From Methanosarcinaceae archaeon (GTDB lineage: Archaea; Halobacteriota; Methanosarcinia; Methanosarcinales; Methanosarcinaceae), in contig JAQVBP010000058.1 of assembly GCA_028690255.1 (NCBI GenBank), forward strand, positions 1 to 14,305: a DNA stretch of 14,305 nucleotides, in the 5' to 3' direction. The notes under the pieces were generated by a model, which ran no database searches, was not told the DNA's origin, and saw only the letters and a program-made list of their open reading frames with translations. Positions 5,765 through 12,858 of this stretch are shown here, piece after piece. The translations under genes and the position numbers were made by a program. Every line of letters begins with the position of its first letter. Position 1 is the stretch's first letter.

Positions 5765-6157
5765 CATTCCGGAGAGCTGCCCCGATGGCCCTGTTTCTTT
5801 CCCCTCCGGGCACGGCTTTCGAAAGGTGGTCTGTCCTCTTTATTTCCCTTCCCGGGAAATGTAATCGGCGAGGTCCGGGTAGGGGGATGAAGTTGTCAAT
5901 GTCAGGGCGTGAATACGAAATCTCCTATTTGTCACGATTTATATTTATAATATTTTTTCAGTTCAAATATATTATTATACCTCATCCTCCATTATAGTCT
6001 TTTAGGCACAGGAATGATTTGCTTCCTTCATTTCCGGACAGAATGTGTTTTATCCCGGAAATACGGACTTTCCGGTCATATGGCACTTAAATCCGGAAAC
6101 AAAAAATTGAAAAAATCGCTTGCAACCTTTAATATCTTTTATCCGAAGTGAAAATGC
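5765..6157. other. Gene-free region upstream of the specificity-domain gene
   Basis: No convincing gene is visible. An AT-rich tract at 5935-5985 could hold a promoter. Four CCGGAAA/TTTCCGG boxes lie at 6030-6099. The TATA-like box TTTAATAT (6128-6135) sits 23-30 bases before the next ATG. Confidence 0.5.
6030..6099. promoter_or_regulatory. Four TTTCCGG/CCGGAAA boxes as two inverted pairs
   Basis: ATTTCCGG (6030-6037) pairs with CCGGAAAT (6055-6062), a perfect 8-bp inverted repeat spaced 17. TTTCCGG (6069-6075) pairs with CCGGAAA (6093-6099), also spaced 17. Equal spacing in both pairs just upstream of a TATA-like box suggests an operator for the gene at 6158. This is inference. Confidence 0.4.
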
Positions 6158-7246
6158 ATGTTCTCAACTCAAAATGGTAGTCTGGAAAAACTTTACGATA
6201 TTTCATTGACTCTGGATGACATCTCCGCAGATATCTTCGGGGGTATATGCACCAGAAATAATTTTCTTCATAAAATGAGATTCACGGGCAAAAATAATCC
6301 TCAGGAAGAGGCCTCCTATATGTGCCTTGGGCTGTGCAGGCCCGTTAAGGTGGAAGAAGAACTTGTCTACCCCTATGTAAACGGGGCCGCTTCCGCAAGG
6401 TATGTCCTCCCTCCTGCTTCTTTTCATTTCCTGCTCCCTTACAGGAGTTCCGAAGGGACGGTAAAGGTCCTTTCGCCTTCCGAACTGAAAACCAGTTACC
6501 CAATGGCTTATAACCGGGTGCTGGAGTTTGAAAAGGAGTTCCACCACAGTGATTCTCCTCTTGACTCCGCTGATTGCTACAGTGTACAGGGCAGAAAACT
6601 CCTTGAGTACCTGGGCACTCCGAAAATCATCGTTAATGAGTACTACGGGCTCCAGGCCGCCTTTGACCCCGCAGGGAACCACCTCTTCGAAGAAAGCTGC
6701 GGGATTGTGCTCAAAGACCCTGAAAAATACAATTACGTCACAGCGGTCCTGAACAGCCCCATTGCAAAACAGCTCCCTGCACTCTGCAGGCATGATAAAC
6801 TTTACTTCAGCGCCCTTGCTCCCGAAGCCCTGAGGCATTTCCCCGTTGCCTTCCCGGAAGATGAACTTACGGAAACCCTCATCTCTACCCTCTCCGGTTA
6901 TCTTGGCTTCCTGCAGGGCCAGAAATATGCGGAAAAGGCCCGGTTCGGTTCATCGACCCGTTACGACGAGCTTGCAGCTTTCTACAGAAACCTGACAGAT
7001 CTCCTGGTAGTGGACACCTACCTCACAAACGACCTTGATCCCGAATTCCTGGAAATTCTCAAAACCCATATCTCCGGATTCGAAGAGCTCTCCGGAGCTG
7101 AAAATGAAGGGATGCCCGCAAACGAGGATCAATTGTTTGCCGAACTTCAGGTCATCAGGCAAAAAATCATTGGCGCGCCCGAACTTGGAAAGTGCAGGTT
7201 CAGCGGCAGGTTTACGAATGTCCTGAATGGCATTTGTGTGTGCTGA
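6158..7246 (+). CDS. Orphan protein resembling a TaqI-type/type IIG DNA-specificity domain
   Basis: The 362-residue protein is not one I can place with certainty. Residues ~85-245 follow the order seen in TaqI-like C-terminal specificity domains. These are RYVLPPASFHFLLPYRSSEGT then LSPSELKTSYPMAYNRVLEFE, a short variable part, YSVQGRKLLEYLGTPKIIVNEYYG, AAFDPAGNHLF, GIVLKDPEKYNYVTAVLNSPIAKQL, and ALAPEALRHFPV. In type IIG enzymes this part reads the DNA target. Here there is no methyltransferase (no NPPY, no SAM motif) and no nuclease motif, and no such partner lies nearby. The C-terminal ~100 residues are helical, possibly a coiled coil or dimerisation region. ATG 6158 has a GTGA-like weak site; the TATA-like box at 6128-6135 would give a very short leader. 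It may be a remnant, or an adapted DNA-binding protein. A TnpB remnant abuts its 3' end. Confidence 0.55.
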   Translation: MFSTQNGSLEKLYDISLTLDDISADIFGGICTRNNFLHKMRFTGKNNPQEEASYMCLGLCRPVKVEEELVYPYVNGAASARYVLPPASFHFLLPYRSSEGTVKVLSPSELKTSYPMAYNRVLEFEKEFHHSDSPLDSADCYSVQGRKLLEYLGTPKIIVNEYYGLQAAFDPAGNHLFEESCGIVLKDPEKYNYVTAVLNSPIAKQLPALCRHDKLYFSALAPEALRHFPVAFPEDELTETLISTLSGYLGFLQGQKYAEKARFGSSTRYDELAAFYRNLTDLLVVDTYLTNDLDPEFLEILKTHISGFEELSGAENEGMPANEDQLFAELQVIRQKIIGAPELGKCRFSGRFTNVLNGICVC

Positions 7247-7271
7247 TCAGAGTCTTACACTGGTGACTACT

Positions 7272-7291
7272 CCCCCCACTTAAGTGGGGGG
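7272..7291. repeat. Perfect 20-bp palindrome over the TnpB stop codon
   Basis: CCCCCCACTTAAGTGGGGGG is fully self-complementary. On the minus strand it spans the stop codon (TAA, 7280-7282) of the TnpB remnant. Hairpins at this place are typical of the right end of IS200/IS605 elements and of the 3' scaffold of the TnpB-associated guide RNA (omega/reRNA). A terminator role is also possible. Confidence 0.7.
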
Positions 7292-7525
7292 CATCTTAGC
7301 GTTTGCTACAGACTGTAGCCCCAGTCTGAGAATATTAATAGCAGCATTATGATCCCTATCGAGAGTGAGTCCACAGAAAGGGCAACTGTGTATTCTCTCA
7401 GATAGATCTTTTTTAACTATTTGTCCACAACCTGAGCACATCTGAGATGTATTTTTTGGATTGACAAGTTCCACACGTTTACATGCCTGTGGTTCCACAC
7501 GTTTACGGCTGAGCTGCAGGCTGCC
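7280..7525 (-). pseudogene. tnpB: 5'-truncated TnpB (IS200/IS605 family) remnant
   Basis: Only the C-terminal part of a TnpB RNA-guided nuclease remains, about 80 codons open from a stop at 7526-7528. It holds VNPKNTSQMCSGCG, the second zinc-ribbon pair CPFC, and the RuvC-III motif LDRDHNAAINIL with the last catalytic Asp. Intact TnpB has roughly 350-450 residues, so the N-terminal and first RuvC parts are missing and the fragment cannot cut DNA by itself. Upstream of the match a 15-bp block (GTTCCACACGTTTAC) is repeated at 7468-7482 and 7492-7506, giving a duplicated KRVE and hinting at how the 5' end was lost. The right-end hairpin is intact. No TnpA is visible. Confidence 0.88.
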
Positions 7526-7530
7526 TTAAA

Positions 7531-7538
7531 TTATAAAT
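7531..7538 (+). promoter_or_regulatory. TATA-like box giving a probable leaderless transcript
   Basis: TTATAAATA-like sequence lies about 25-32 bases before the ATG at 7563. An archaeal start point about 25 bases downstream would fall at or next to the ATG. No ribosome site is visible between the box and the ATG (the spacer is T-rich), which supports a leaderless mRNA. Confidence 0.5.
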
Positions 7539-7562
7539 ACTGTTTTCGCTGTTTTTCCTTTT

Positions 7563-8123
7563 ATGAAACTGAACCCTGAAAGTGAAGTCATTGAAACGCT
7601 TGCAAAGACTATCCTCGTTGCCGCTCGGACCGCTCCAAAGGGAAAAGGTGTTGACGATATAGTGACCTGTCTCCTCGATTTCGATGAAAAGGCTGAACTT
7701 GCTGACAAAATGGAAAAACTTGCCGACATCAAAGGCTTCAAATTTCTTATCCGGGACGCTGCAAATGTGCGGGATGCGGATGCTCTTGTCCTTATAGGCC
7801 TGAAGGCCTCCGGGACCAGTAACCTGGACTGTGGGGCCTGTGGCTTTGTGACCTGTAAAGAGATGCGGGAAGCTGAGAAGGTCGAGAAGGAATTTAGAGG
7901 CCCTCAGTGCATGATCAAGTACCTGGACCTCGGGATTGCCGTGGGGGCTGCAGCAGCAAGGGCAAAAGACCTCTGCGTTGACAACAGGGTCCTTTATTCG
8001 GCAGGAGCTGCGGCCTGTTATTTCAAAATGCTTGATGCCGATGTGGCAATGGGGCTCCCGCTGAGCGTGAAGGGAAAAAACATTTTCTTTGACAGACCTT
8101 CAGCGAGAAAGCCCTCCGAGTAA
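7563..8123 (+). CDS. DUF2148 ferredoxin-like Fe-S protein
   Basis: The 186-residue protein matches the DUF2148 family found in methanogens and anaerobic bacteria. Its N-terminus (ETLAKTILVAARTAPKGKGVDDIVTCLL) has the family's nitroreductase-like opening. The centre carries LDCGACGFVTC and a later Cys in FRGPQCMIKYLDLG, giving Cys90, Cys93, Cys98 and Cys116 as likely ligands of one [4Fe-4S] cluster. The tail KMLDADVAMGLPLSVKGKNIFFDR is also typical. The role of the family is unknown; an electron-transfer or redox function in the cytosol is likely. ATG 7563 fits a TATA box at 7531-7538. The gene starts 37 bp past the TnpB remnant, so its promoter lies at the edge of that insertion. Confidence 0.88.
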   Translation: MKLNPESEVIETLAKTILVAARTAPKGKGVDDIVTCLLDFDEKAELADKMEKLADIKGFKFLIRDAANVRDADALVLIGLKASGTSNLDCGACGFVTCKEMREAEKVEKEFRGPQCMIKYLDLGIAVGAAAARAKDLCVDNRVLYSAGAAACYFKMLDADVAMGLPLSVKGKNIFFDRPSARKPSE

Positions 8124-8129
8124 ACCTGG

Positions 8130-8387
8130 TTGTATCCGGCCGGGCCCTCCGCTGAAATCTGCCGAGATTCCTGTTTCAGGTTCACCAGCATTGAGAAAAC
8201 AAAAATCAGAAAGCAGTTTAAAAGGGTCCGGGAAGAAAGAGCTACGTCCGGCACCATAAGGTCGATTGGCACGCAGCTTGCGGATTCTATCAGGGCAAAG
8301 GTCGAAGCCCTCAGGACACAGATCGGGGCTGTATATTCAAGGGGGATAAAATTTGAGGCGCAGGTGAGCCTCAAACAGATGAAGTAA
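8130..8387 (+). CDS. Possible small basic protein or gene remnant, unrecognised
   Basis: An 85-codon reading frame opens with TTG 7 bp after the DUF2148 stop. The region from about residue 20 onward is rich in Lys, Arg, Gln and Glu and looks helical (KTKIRKQFKRVREERATSG then LADSIRAKVEALRTQIGAVYSRG). I recognise no family. No ATG or ribosome site supports the start. It could be the end of a lost gene, a translated appendage, or chance. The minus-strand frame over the same bases looks less protein-like. Confidence 0.25.
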   Translation: MYPAGPSAEICRDSCFRFTSIEKTKIRKQFKRVREERATSGTIRSIGTQLADSIRAKVEALRTQIGAVYSRGIKFEAQVSLKQMK

Positions 8388-8928
8388 AGAACATGTTAAC
8401 CGCCATCAGGGTCTCGTATATGAAAAGGGGTATTTTCTTTTTTGGTTTTATGGGCAATTATTTGATATTTTTTTTCAAAGGGCAAAGTAAATATCCTTAA
8501 ATACGGATAGATATATAATTATACCCAAGTCATGTTAATGACATACCTTACGTTACAAATTCATTTGTCAAAGGTTAAGGAAATTTTTGCCTGAAATATC
8601 AATTTTGTAGCAGAAGTTGGCCTCATATTTTGCATTCGTTATCTAAAATAAATATCTTGCCAAGGTTCCACATCTGTTTGATTTTTGAGGGGCTGTTCTG
8701 AAAAAGGATGGTATTTGTCATTATTTCTAATTTAAACGAAGAAACCTGGTTACAATTATATTATAAACCACTTATGAAACTGGTGTCGCGTCAATCCCCA
8801 TGTATTGAATGGTTATGGATGACTGTAATCGTTTGATGCGACATTATTTGCCGGCACGACCCTGGATTTTTATGATGTAATCCACTTTTATATTTTGGTA
8901 TAAGTCCCGGTAAAATTCTGTCATGTGA
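8388..8928. other. Gene-free region upstream of the kinase pair
   Basis: This AT-rich stretch has no convincing ORF. It contains a promoter-like tract (gatatataattat, near 8508-8522) followed by a small hairpin GTCAT-GTTA-ATGAC, and the inverted repeat at 8784-8843. At the far end lies a TATA-like box for kinase 1 (TTTATATT, about 8887-8894). Confidence 0.5.
8784..8843. repeat. Inverted repeat with 11-bp arms (TGTCGCGTCAA / TTGATGCGACA)
   Basis: The arms are 8784-8794 and 8833-8843, matching at 10 of 11 positions, with a 38-bp spacer. The right arm is within a 13-mer (8832-8844) that is the exact reverse complement of 3824-3836. The arm order is opposite to that at 3787-3835. Confidence 0.55.
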
Positions 8929-8943
8929 TTGAAAAATGGAGGG
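8887..8943 (+). promoter_or_regulatory. Kinase 1 promoter and GGAGGG ribosome site
   Basis: A TATA-like box (8887-8894) predicts a start near 8917. The 16-base leader ATTGAAAAATGGAGGG (8928-8943) is shared exactly with kinase 2 (11042-11057). GGAGGG at 8938-8943 lies 6 bases before ATC 8950. This placement decides against TTG 8929 as the start, since that TTG lies upstream of the ribosome site. Confidence 0.5.
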
Positions 8944-10812
8944 CATATTATCATCCTTCACTCCCATCCTGCTGCTTACCCCTATGTGGGTGCGCTAATT
9001 TTTTCCACACTTCTATCAATCCTGCTTGCGGCAAAAGTACTAAATACTTTTGATTACCGGAAGGTTCCTTTCGCAAGGCATTTTGTTCTTCTTATGCTCT
9101 CCATGGCCTTATGGTCAGCTTTTTATGCAGGGGAACTGGGCTGTACGGATCTGAATTCCAAGTATTTCTTTGCCCGGCTCCAGTACCTGGGGTTGGCCCT
9201 TGCTCCGGTTGCGTGGTTCATGTTCTCAGTGGAATACTGTGGGATATCCCTGCCCTATATCCGCAGGATTGAAAATTTTCTTTTTATTGTTCCGGGCCTT
9301 ACCTTTCTCTCGGTCCTGACCAGTGATTACCACGGGTTTCATTATAGTGGGTACTTCCTTGATTTTTCAGAGGCTTTTCCCATTCTGGTATTTGACCACG
9401 GTCCCTCTTTCTGGGGCTTCTATGTCTATTCCTTTATTTTGGTCTTCCTGGGGCTTTTGCTTTTTATAAGGCAGTTCATCCACGCAGGAGCTCCTTACAG
9501 GGCCCAGGCCGGAATTTCCCTCCTGGGGGCCATAATGCCGGTGGTCGGGAATCTACTTCATATGGGGGATGTGGGGATCTTTGCCCTCCTTGATCCGACG
9601 CCTTTTCTGTTTACCCTTAGCGGAATTCTGCTTTTCTGGAGCATTGTTCATTATGAGTTCCTGAACCTTGTCCCGGTCGCTCGGGAAAATGTAATTGAGA
9701 TCATGCAGGACGGCTATGTCGTGCTGGATTCCAGGGGTAACATTGTGGACATTAACCCTGCGGCGCTGGCTCTGACAGGTAAAAAAAGAGGGGGTCTGCT
9801 TGGAAAACCTTTAAAGGATATGTTCGGGGAAGACTATGAGCTTTGCTTCGGGGAAGGGGGTGAAAAGCTAAAGGACGGTACAGATGGAGAATTCAGGGTA
9901 AGTGACTCATATGAAGGGTCCTGGGTAAGTGACTCAGATGTAAAATGCGGGATAAGTGGAGCAGAAGAGGAACGTAATACAGCGTTTCCTGAAGAATTTT
10001 CAATAAAAATTGGTTTAAAAAAGGGGTTTTACAGTCTGCGCACCTCTTCGCTGGCTTCAGGGGCCTGTGAGGACGGGCAATTGATCGTTATTCGGGATGT
10101 AACGGAGACTCATAGGCATCACGAGGCCCTTAAACAGGCAAACAAAAAAATAAACCTGATGAGCAACATCACCCGCCATGACATCCTGAACCAGGTCAAT
10201 GTGCTTTCTGGTTACATGGAACTGCTCTCCGAGTTTCTGCCTCCGGAAGTAAAGGCCGATCCGAAGGTGGAAAAATATACGAAGAACCTCAAAAAAGGGG
10301 TCGAAACAATCCATTCCCAGATCCTTTTTACAAAGGACTATCAGGACCTCGGGGTCGTATCTCCCGTGTGGCAGTCCGTAAGCCATATCTTAAGAGAGGC
10401 CGCATTTGCTTTTTCAAATTCCGGGATCCGGTTTTCCATCCAGGAAGGAGACCTGGAGGTATATGCCGATCCTCTGCTCAGGAAAGCTTTCTACAACCTT
10501 TTTGATAACGCAAGTTCCCATGGCTTAAAAGTCAGTGTGATTTCAGTCCGTTTTCGGAAAATCGGAGGATCTATGCTTATTGAGGTCCGGGACAATGGTA
10601 TTGGAGTTCCTGCCGATATGAAAGAATATATCTTTGAAAAATCAGTTGGAAAAAATACGGGACTTGGGCTCTTTCTTGTAAAGGGAATCCTTTCCATCAC
10701 AGGGATTCAAATTAAAGAAACGGGACAGGAAGAAGAAGGGGCATGTTTTGAGATTCTTGTCCCTTCAGAAAACTGGAGAAGAGGGTCAAAAGAAAAACAT
10801 AACAGTAAATAA
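8929..10812 (+). CDS. 7TM-PAS sensor histidine kinase (first of a tandem pair)
   Basis: Residues ~17-245 form about seven membrane helices of the histidine-kinase N-terminal 7TM type (HisKA_7TM). A PAS domain follows (~252-395: NVIEIMQDGYVVLDSRGNIVDINPAALALTGKK). The dimerisation box MSNITRHDILNQ has the likely phospho-His at residue 417. The ATPase domain shows the N-box NLFDNASSHG (Asn523/Asn527), G1 DNGIGV (from 555) and G2 GLGLFLV (from 578). It should autophosphorylate in response to a membrane or PAS-sensed signal. No receiver domain is fused and no response regulator lies nearby. A stretch in the PAS region (9896-9963) is internally repeated and absent from the paralogue. The listed start is the TTG at 8929, the longest conventional one. 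The real start is probably ATC at about 8950, seven codons later, because GGAGGG precedes it and the paralogue has a stop codon at the equivalent of the upstream part. Confidence 0.92.
   Translation: MKNGGHIIILHSHPAAYPYVGALIFSTLLSILLAAKVLNTFDYRKVPFARHFVLLMLSMALWSAFYAGELGCTDLNSKYFFARLQYLGLALAPVAWFMFSVEYCGISLPYIRRIENFLFIVPGLTFLSVLTSDYHGFHYSGYFLDFSEAFPILVFDHGPSFWGFYVYSFILVFLGLLLFIRQFIHAGAPYRAQAGISLLGAIMPVVGNLLHMGDVGIFALLDPTPFLFTLSGILLFWSIVHYEFLNLVPVARENVIEIMQDGYVVLDSRGNIVDINPAALALTGKKRGGLLGKPLKDMFGEDYELCFGEGGEKLKDGTDGEFRVSDSYEGSWVSDSDVKCGISGAEEERNTAFPEEFSIKIGLKKGFYSLRTSSLASGACEDGQLIVIRDVTETHRHHEALKQANKKINLMSNITRHDILNQVNVLSGYMELLSEFLPPEVKADPKVEKYTKNLKKGVETIHSQILFTKDYQDLGVVSPVWQSVSHILREAAFAFSNSGIRFSIQEGDLEVYADPLLRKAFYNLFDNASSHGLKVSVISVRFRKIGGSMLIEVRDNGIGVPADMKEYIFEKSVGKNTGLGLFLVKGILSITGIQIKETGQEEEGACFEILVPSENWRRGSKEKHNSK
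9896..9963. repeat. Degenerate tandem repeat inside the kinase 1 PAS region
   Basis: GGGTAAGTGACTCA occurs at 9896-9909 and 9923-9936, and a weaker copy (GGGATAAGTGGAGCA) at 9949-9963. The period is 26-27 bp. The encoded segment repeats VSDSYEGSW / VSDSDVK and is missing from kinase 2, so it looks like a recent expansion in a loop. Confidence 0.7.
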
Positions 10813-11063
10813 TCAACAAGTAAAAATATGATAAATATTATATAATATATACAAGAAGTAATGGCTAAAATATAATCAGTCAACTACCTCTCCTAAAACC
10901 TTCTCCTAACGGCCCAGGTTTTTGAGAAAGTGGTCTATTGCTGTCTGAGATGAAGATCAACTTTCCTGACAATCGTTTTATTCCAGGGGTCATATATTTA
11001 AAATTGTGGTGGAGATCGAAGAGGCCTGATTCGGTACTGTTATTGAAAAATGGAGGGTAGTTT
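10813..11063 (+). promoter_or_regulatory. Intergenic promoter and leader of kinase 2
   Basis: Just after kinase 1 lies a 14-bp palindrome ATATTATATAATAT (10835-10848). Nearer kinase 2, ATATATTTAAA (about 10992-11002) is a good TATA-like box predicting a start near 11025. The leader ATTGAAAAATGGAGGG (11042-11057) matches that of kinase 1 exactly, and TAG (11058-11060) closes the kinase frame right after it. Kinase 2 thus seems to have its own promoter. Confidence 0.5.
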
Positions 11064-12803
11064 ATTATTCCACAAATTCATCCTGCAGCCTTTCCCTACA
11101 TCGCAGCCCTCATTTTTTCTGCTCTAGTCTCGCTTTTTCTGGCACATCGGGCTCATAAGGCTTTTGATTTCCGGAAGGTACCTTTTGCGAAACATTTTAT
11201 CCTGCTTATGTTCTGCATGATTGTATGGGTCCTGACATATGCGGGGGAGCTGGGGTTTCCGGACCTGGAAACCAAGCACCTCTGTACCCGGGTCCAGTAC
11301 CTGGGGATCGGTTTGATTTCCACGGTCTGGTTTTTATTTGCGGCAGAGTACTGTGGAATTGATCTGGATTTTATAAGAAGATATGAAAAATACCTGTTTA
11401 TCTTCCCGCTTCTCTCGTTTATTGCCATTAACACCAATAAACTGCACTGGCTTTTTTACACTAACTATTACCTCGATACTTCCGGGAGTTTTCCGATTAT
11501 CGTATATGACCACGGCCCTCTTTTCTGGGCCTTTTATTCTTATTCCATGCTTTTAAGCAGCTTTGCAGTCTTTTTTTTTATAAGGCAGTTTATCTATGCC
11601 AGGGCCCCTTACAGGGCCCATGCGGCTCTTACCATGATAGGATCGGTTCTGCCGCTTTTCGGGACCTTGCTTTACCTGGCGGACATAGGCCCTTTTGCCC
11701 TCATCGAGCCCACTCCATTTTTGTTTAACCTTACAGGCATGGTTATTTTTCTGGGCGTCAGGAAGCACAAATTCCTTAACCTTGTTCCAGTTGCCCGGGA
11801 ATACGTAATCGAGAACATGGGAGACGGCTACATTGTTGTGAACAATGAGGGTACGGTTCTTGATATCAATACCCGGGTCCTGGCCCTGGCCGGCAAAAAG
11901 AGAAATGAAGTGCTTGGAAAACATTTGAACGAACTTTTCGGGGGGCAGGTCGAGCTTTTTCGAAAAAGATGGGGGGAAGAGGCTTCTCTCAGGGATATTT
12001 CCATAAAAACCGGAGGTCAAACCAGGTTTTTCGAACTGAGTGCTTCCCCCATCGGCCCGGAGGTCCCCTCTCCTCTCCGTGGGGAAGGGGAGCTTATCCT
12101 TGTTCGGGACGTAACCGAGACCTATCGATACGGGGAAGCTCTGAAAGAAGCAAATAAAAAGATTCACCTCATGAGCAATGTCACCAGGCACGACATCCTG
12201 AACCAGGTTAGCGTGCTGTCGGGGTATACGGAACTGCTCCTGGAAGTGTTGCCCGAAGAAACAAAAAGCGATGCACGTACGGGCAAATATCTGAAAAATT
12301 TTAGCAAAGGAATCGAGACCATTCAAAACCAGATCCTTTTTACAAGAGATTACCAGGACCTTGGGGTCGTATCTCCGGTCTGGCAGTCCGTAAGCGATAC
12401 TGCAAAGGAAGCAGCTTTTGCTTTTTCAAATTCCGGAGTCCGGTTTTCCATACCGGAAGGGGGTCCGGAGATTTATGCGGACCCGCTGTTGAAAAAAGCT
12501 ATTTATAACCTCTTTCACAATGCAGGGTCCCACGGGGGCCCTTCCATAAGTGAAGTTTCCGTCAGTTTCCGGAAAGTCGGGGATTCTGCAGTCATTGAGG
12601 TCCGGGACAACGGGTCTGGGGTCCCTGACGCCATGAAAGAGCGGATTTTTGAAAAATCCGTAGGGAAAAATACTGGCCTAGGGCTCTTTCTTGTGAAGGA
12701 AATCCTTTCCATAACAGGGCTGGAAATAAAAGAAGTCGGAAGGGAAGGGGAAGGGGCAGAGTTCGTGATAACCGTGCCTGCCGGGAACTGGCGAACAATT
12801 TAA
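11064..12803 (+). CDS. 7TM-PAS sensor histidine kinase (second of pair), probable ATT start
   Basis: This is a paralogue of the kinase before it: about seven membrane helices, PAS (NVGDGYIVVNNEG-like, VLDINTRVLALAGKK), dimerisation box MSNVTRHDILNQ (His at codon 12189-12191, about residue 376), N-box NLFHNAGSHGG, G1 DNGSGV and G2 GLGLFLV. The first conventional start is ATG 11208, which would cut off the first helix. The 48 codons before it clearly match kinase 1 (HPAAFPYIAALIFSALVSLFL, then FDFRKVPFAKHF) yet contain no ATG, GTG or TTG, and TAG at 11058-11060 blocks extension. GGAGGG (11052-11057) lies 6 bases before ATT 11064, so I place the start there. No response regulator is nearby. The PAS region is shorter than in kinase 1. 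The gene converges on the minus-strand gene after 55 bp. Confidence 0.88.
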   Translation: MIPQIHPAAFPYIAALIFSALVSLFLAHRAHKAFDFRKVPFAKHFILLMFCMIVWVLTYAGELGFPDLETKHLCTRVQYLGIGLISTVWFLFAAEYCGIDLDFIRRYEKYLFIFPLLSFIAINTNKLHWLFYTNYYLDTSGSFPIIVYDHGPLFWAFYSYSMLLSSFAVFFFIRQFIYARAPYRAHAALTMIGSVLPLFGTLLYLADIGPFALIEPTPFLFNLTGMVIFLGVRKHKFLNLVPVAREYVIENMGDGYIVVNNEGTVLDINTRVLALAGKKRNEVLGKHLNELFGGQVELFRKRWGEEASLRDISIKTGGQTRFFELSASPIGPEVPSPLRGEGELILVRDVTETYRYGEALKEANKKIHLMSNVTRHDILNQVSVLSGYTELLLEVLPEETKSDARTGKYLKNFSKGIETIQNQILFTRDYQDLGVVSPVWQSVSDTAKEAAFAFSNSGVRFSIPEGGPEIYADPLLKKAIYNLFHNAGSHGGPSISEVSVSFRKVGDSAVIEVRDNGSGVPDAMKERIFEKSVGKNTGLGLFLVKEILSITGLEIKEVGREGEGAEFVITVPAGNWRTI

Positions 12804-12858
12804 AAGAAAGTTAAGTTCAGGCAGCTCCCGAAAACAAACATGGATCAGGGCCCTAGGC

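Noticed and set aside
5785..5997. 70-codon plus-strand ORF in the region before the specificity-like gene
   Set aside because: No ribosome site, a biased hydrophobic tail read from an AT-rich promoter tract, and no recognisable family.
6203..6838. 211-codon minus-strand ORF inside the specificity-like gene
   Set aside because: Antisense shadow of the longer plus-strand gene, with no motif and no ribosome site.
8018..8374. 118-codon minus-strand ORF after the DUF2148 gene
   Set aside because: It overlaps the conserved end of the DUF2148 gene and has no family pattern.
11553..12326. 257-codon minus-strand ORF inside kinase 2
   Set aside because: Antisense of the conserved PAS and dimerisation region; no domain seen.
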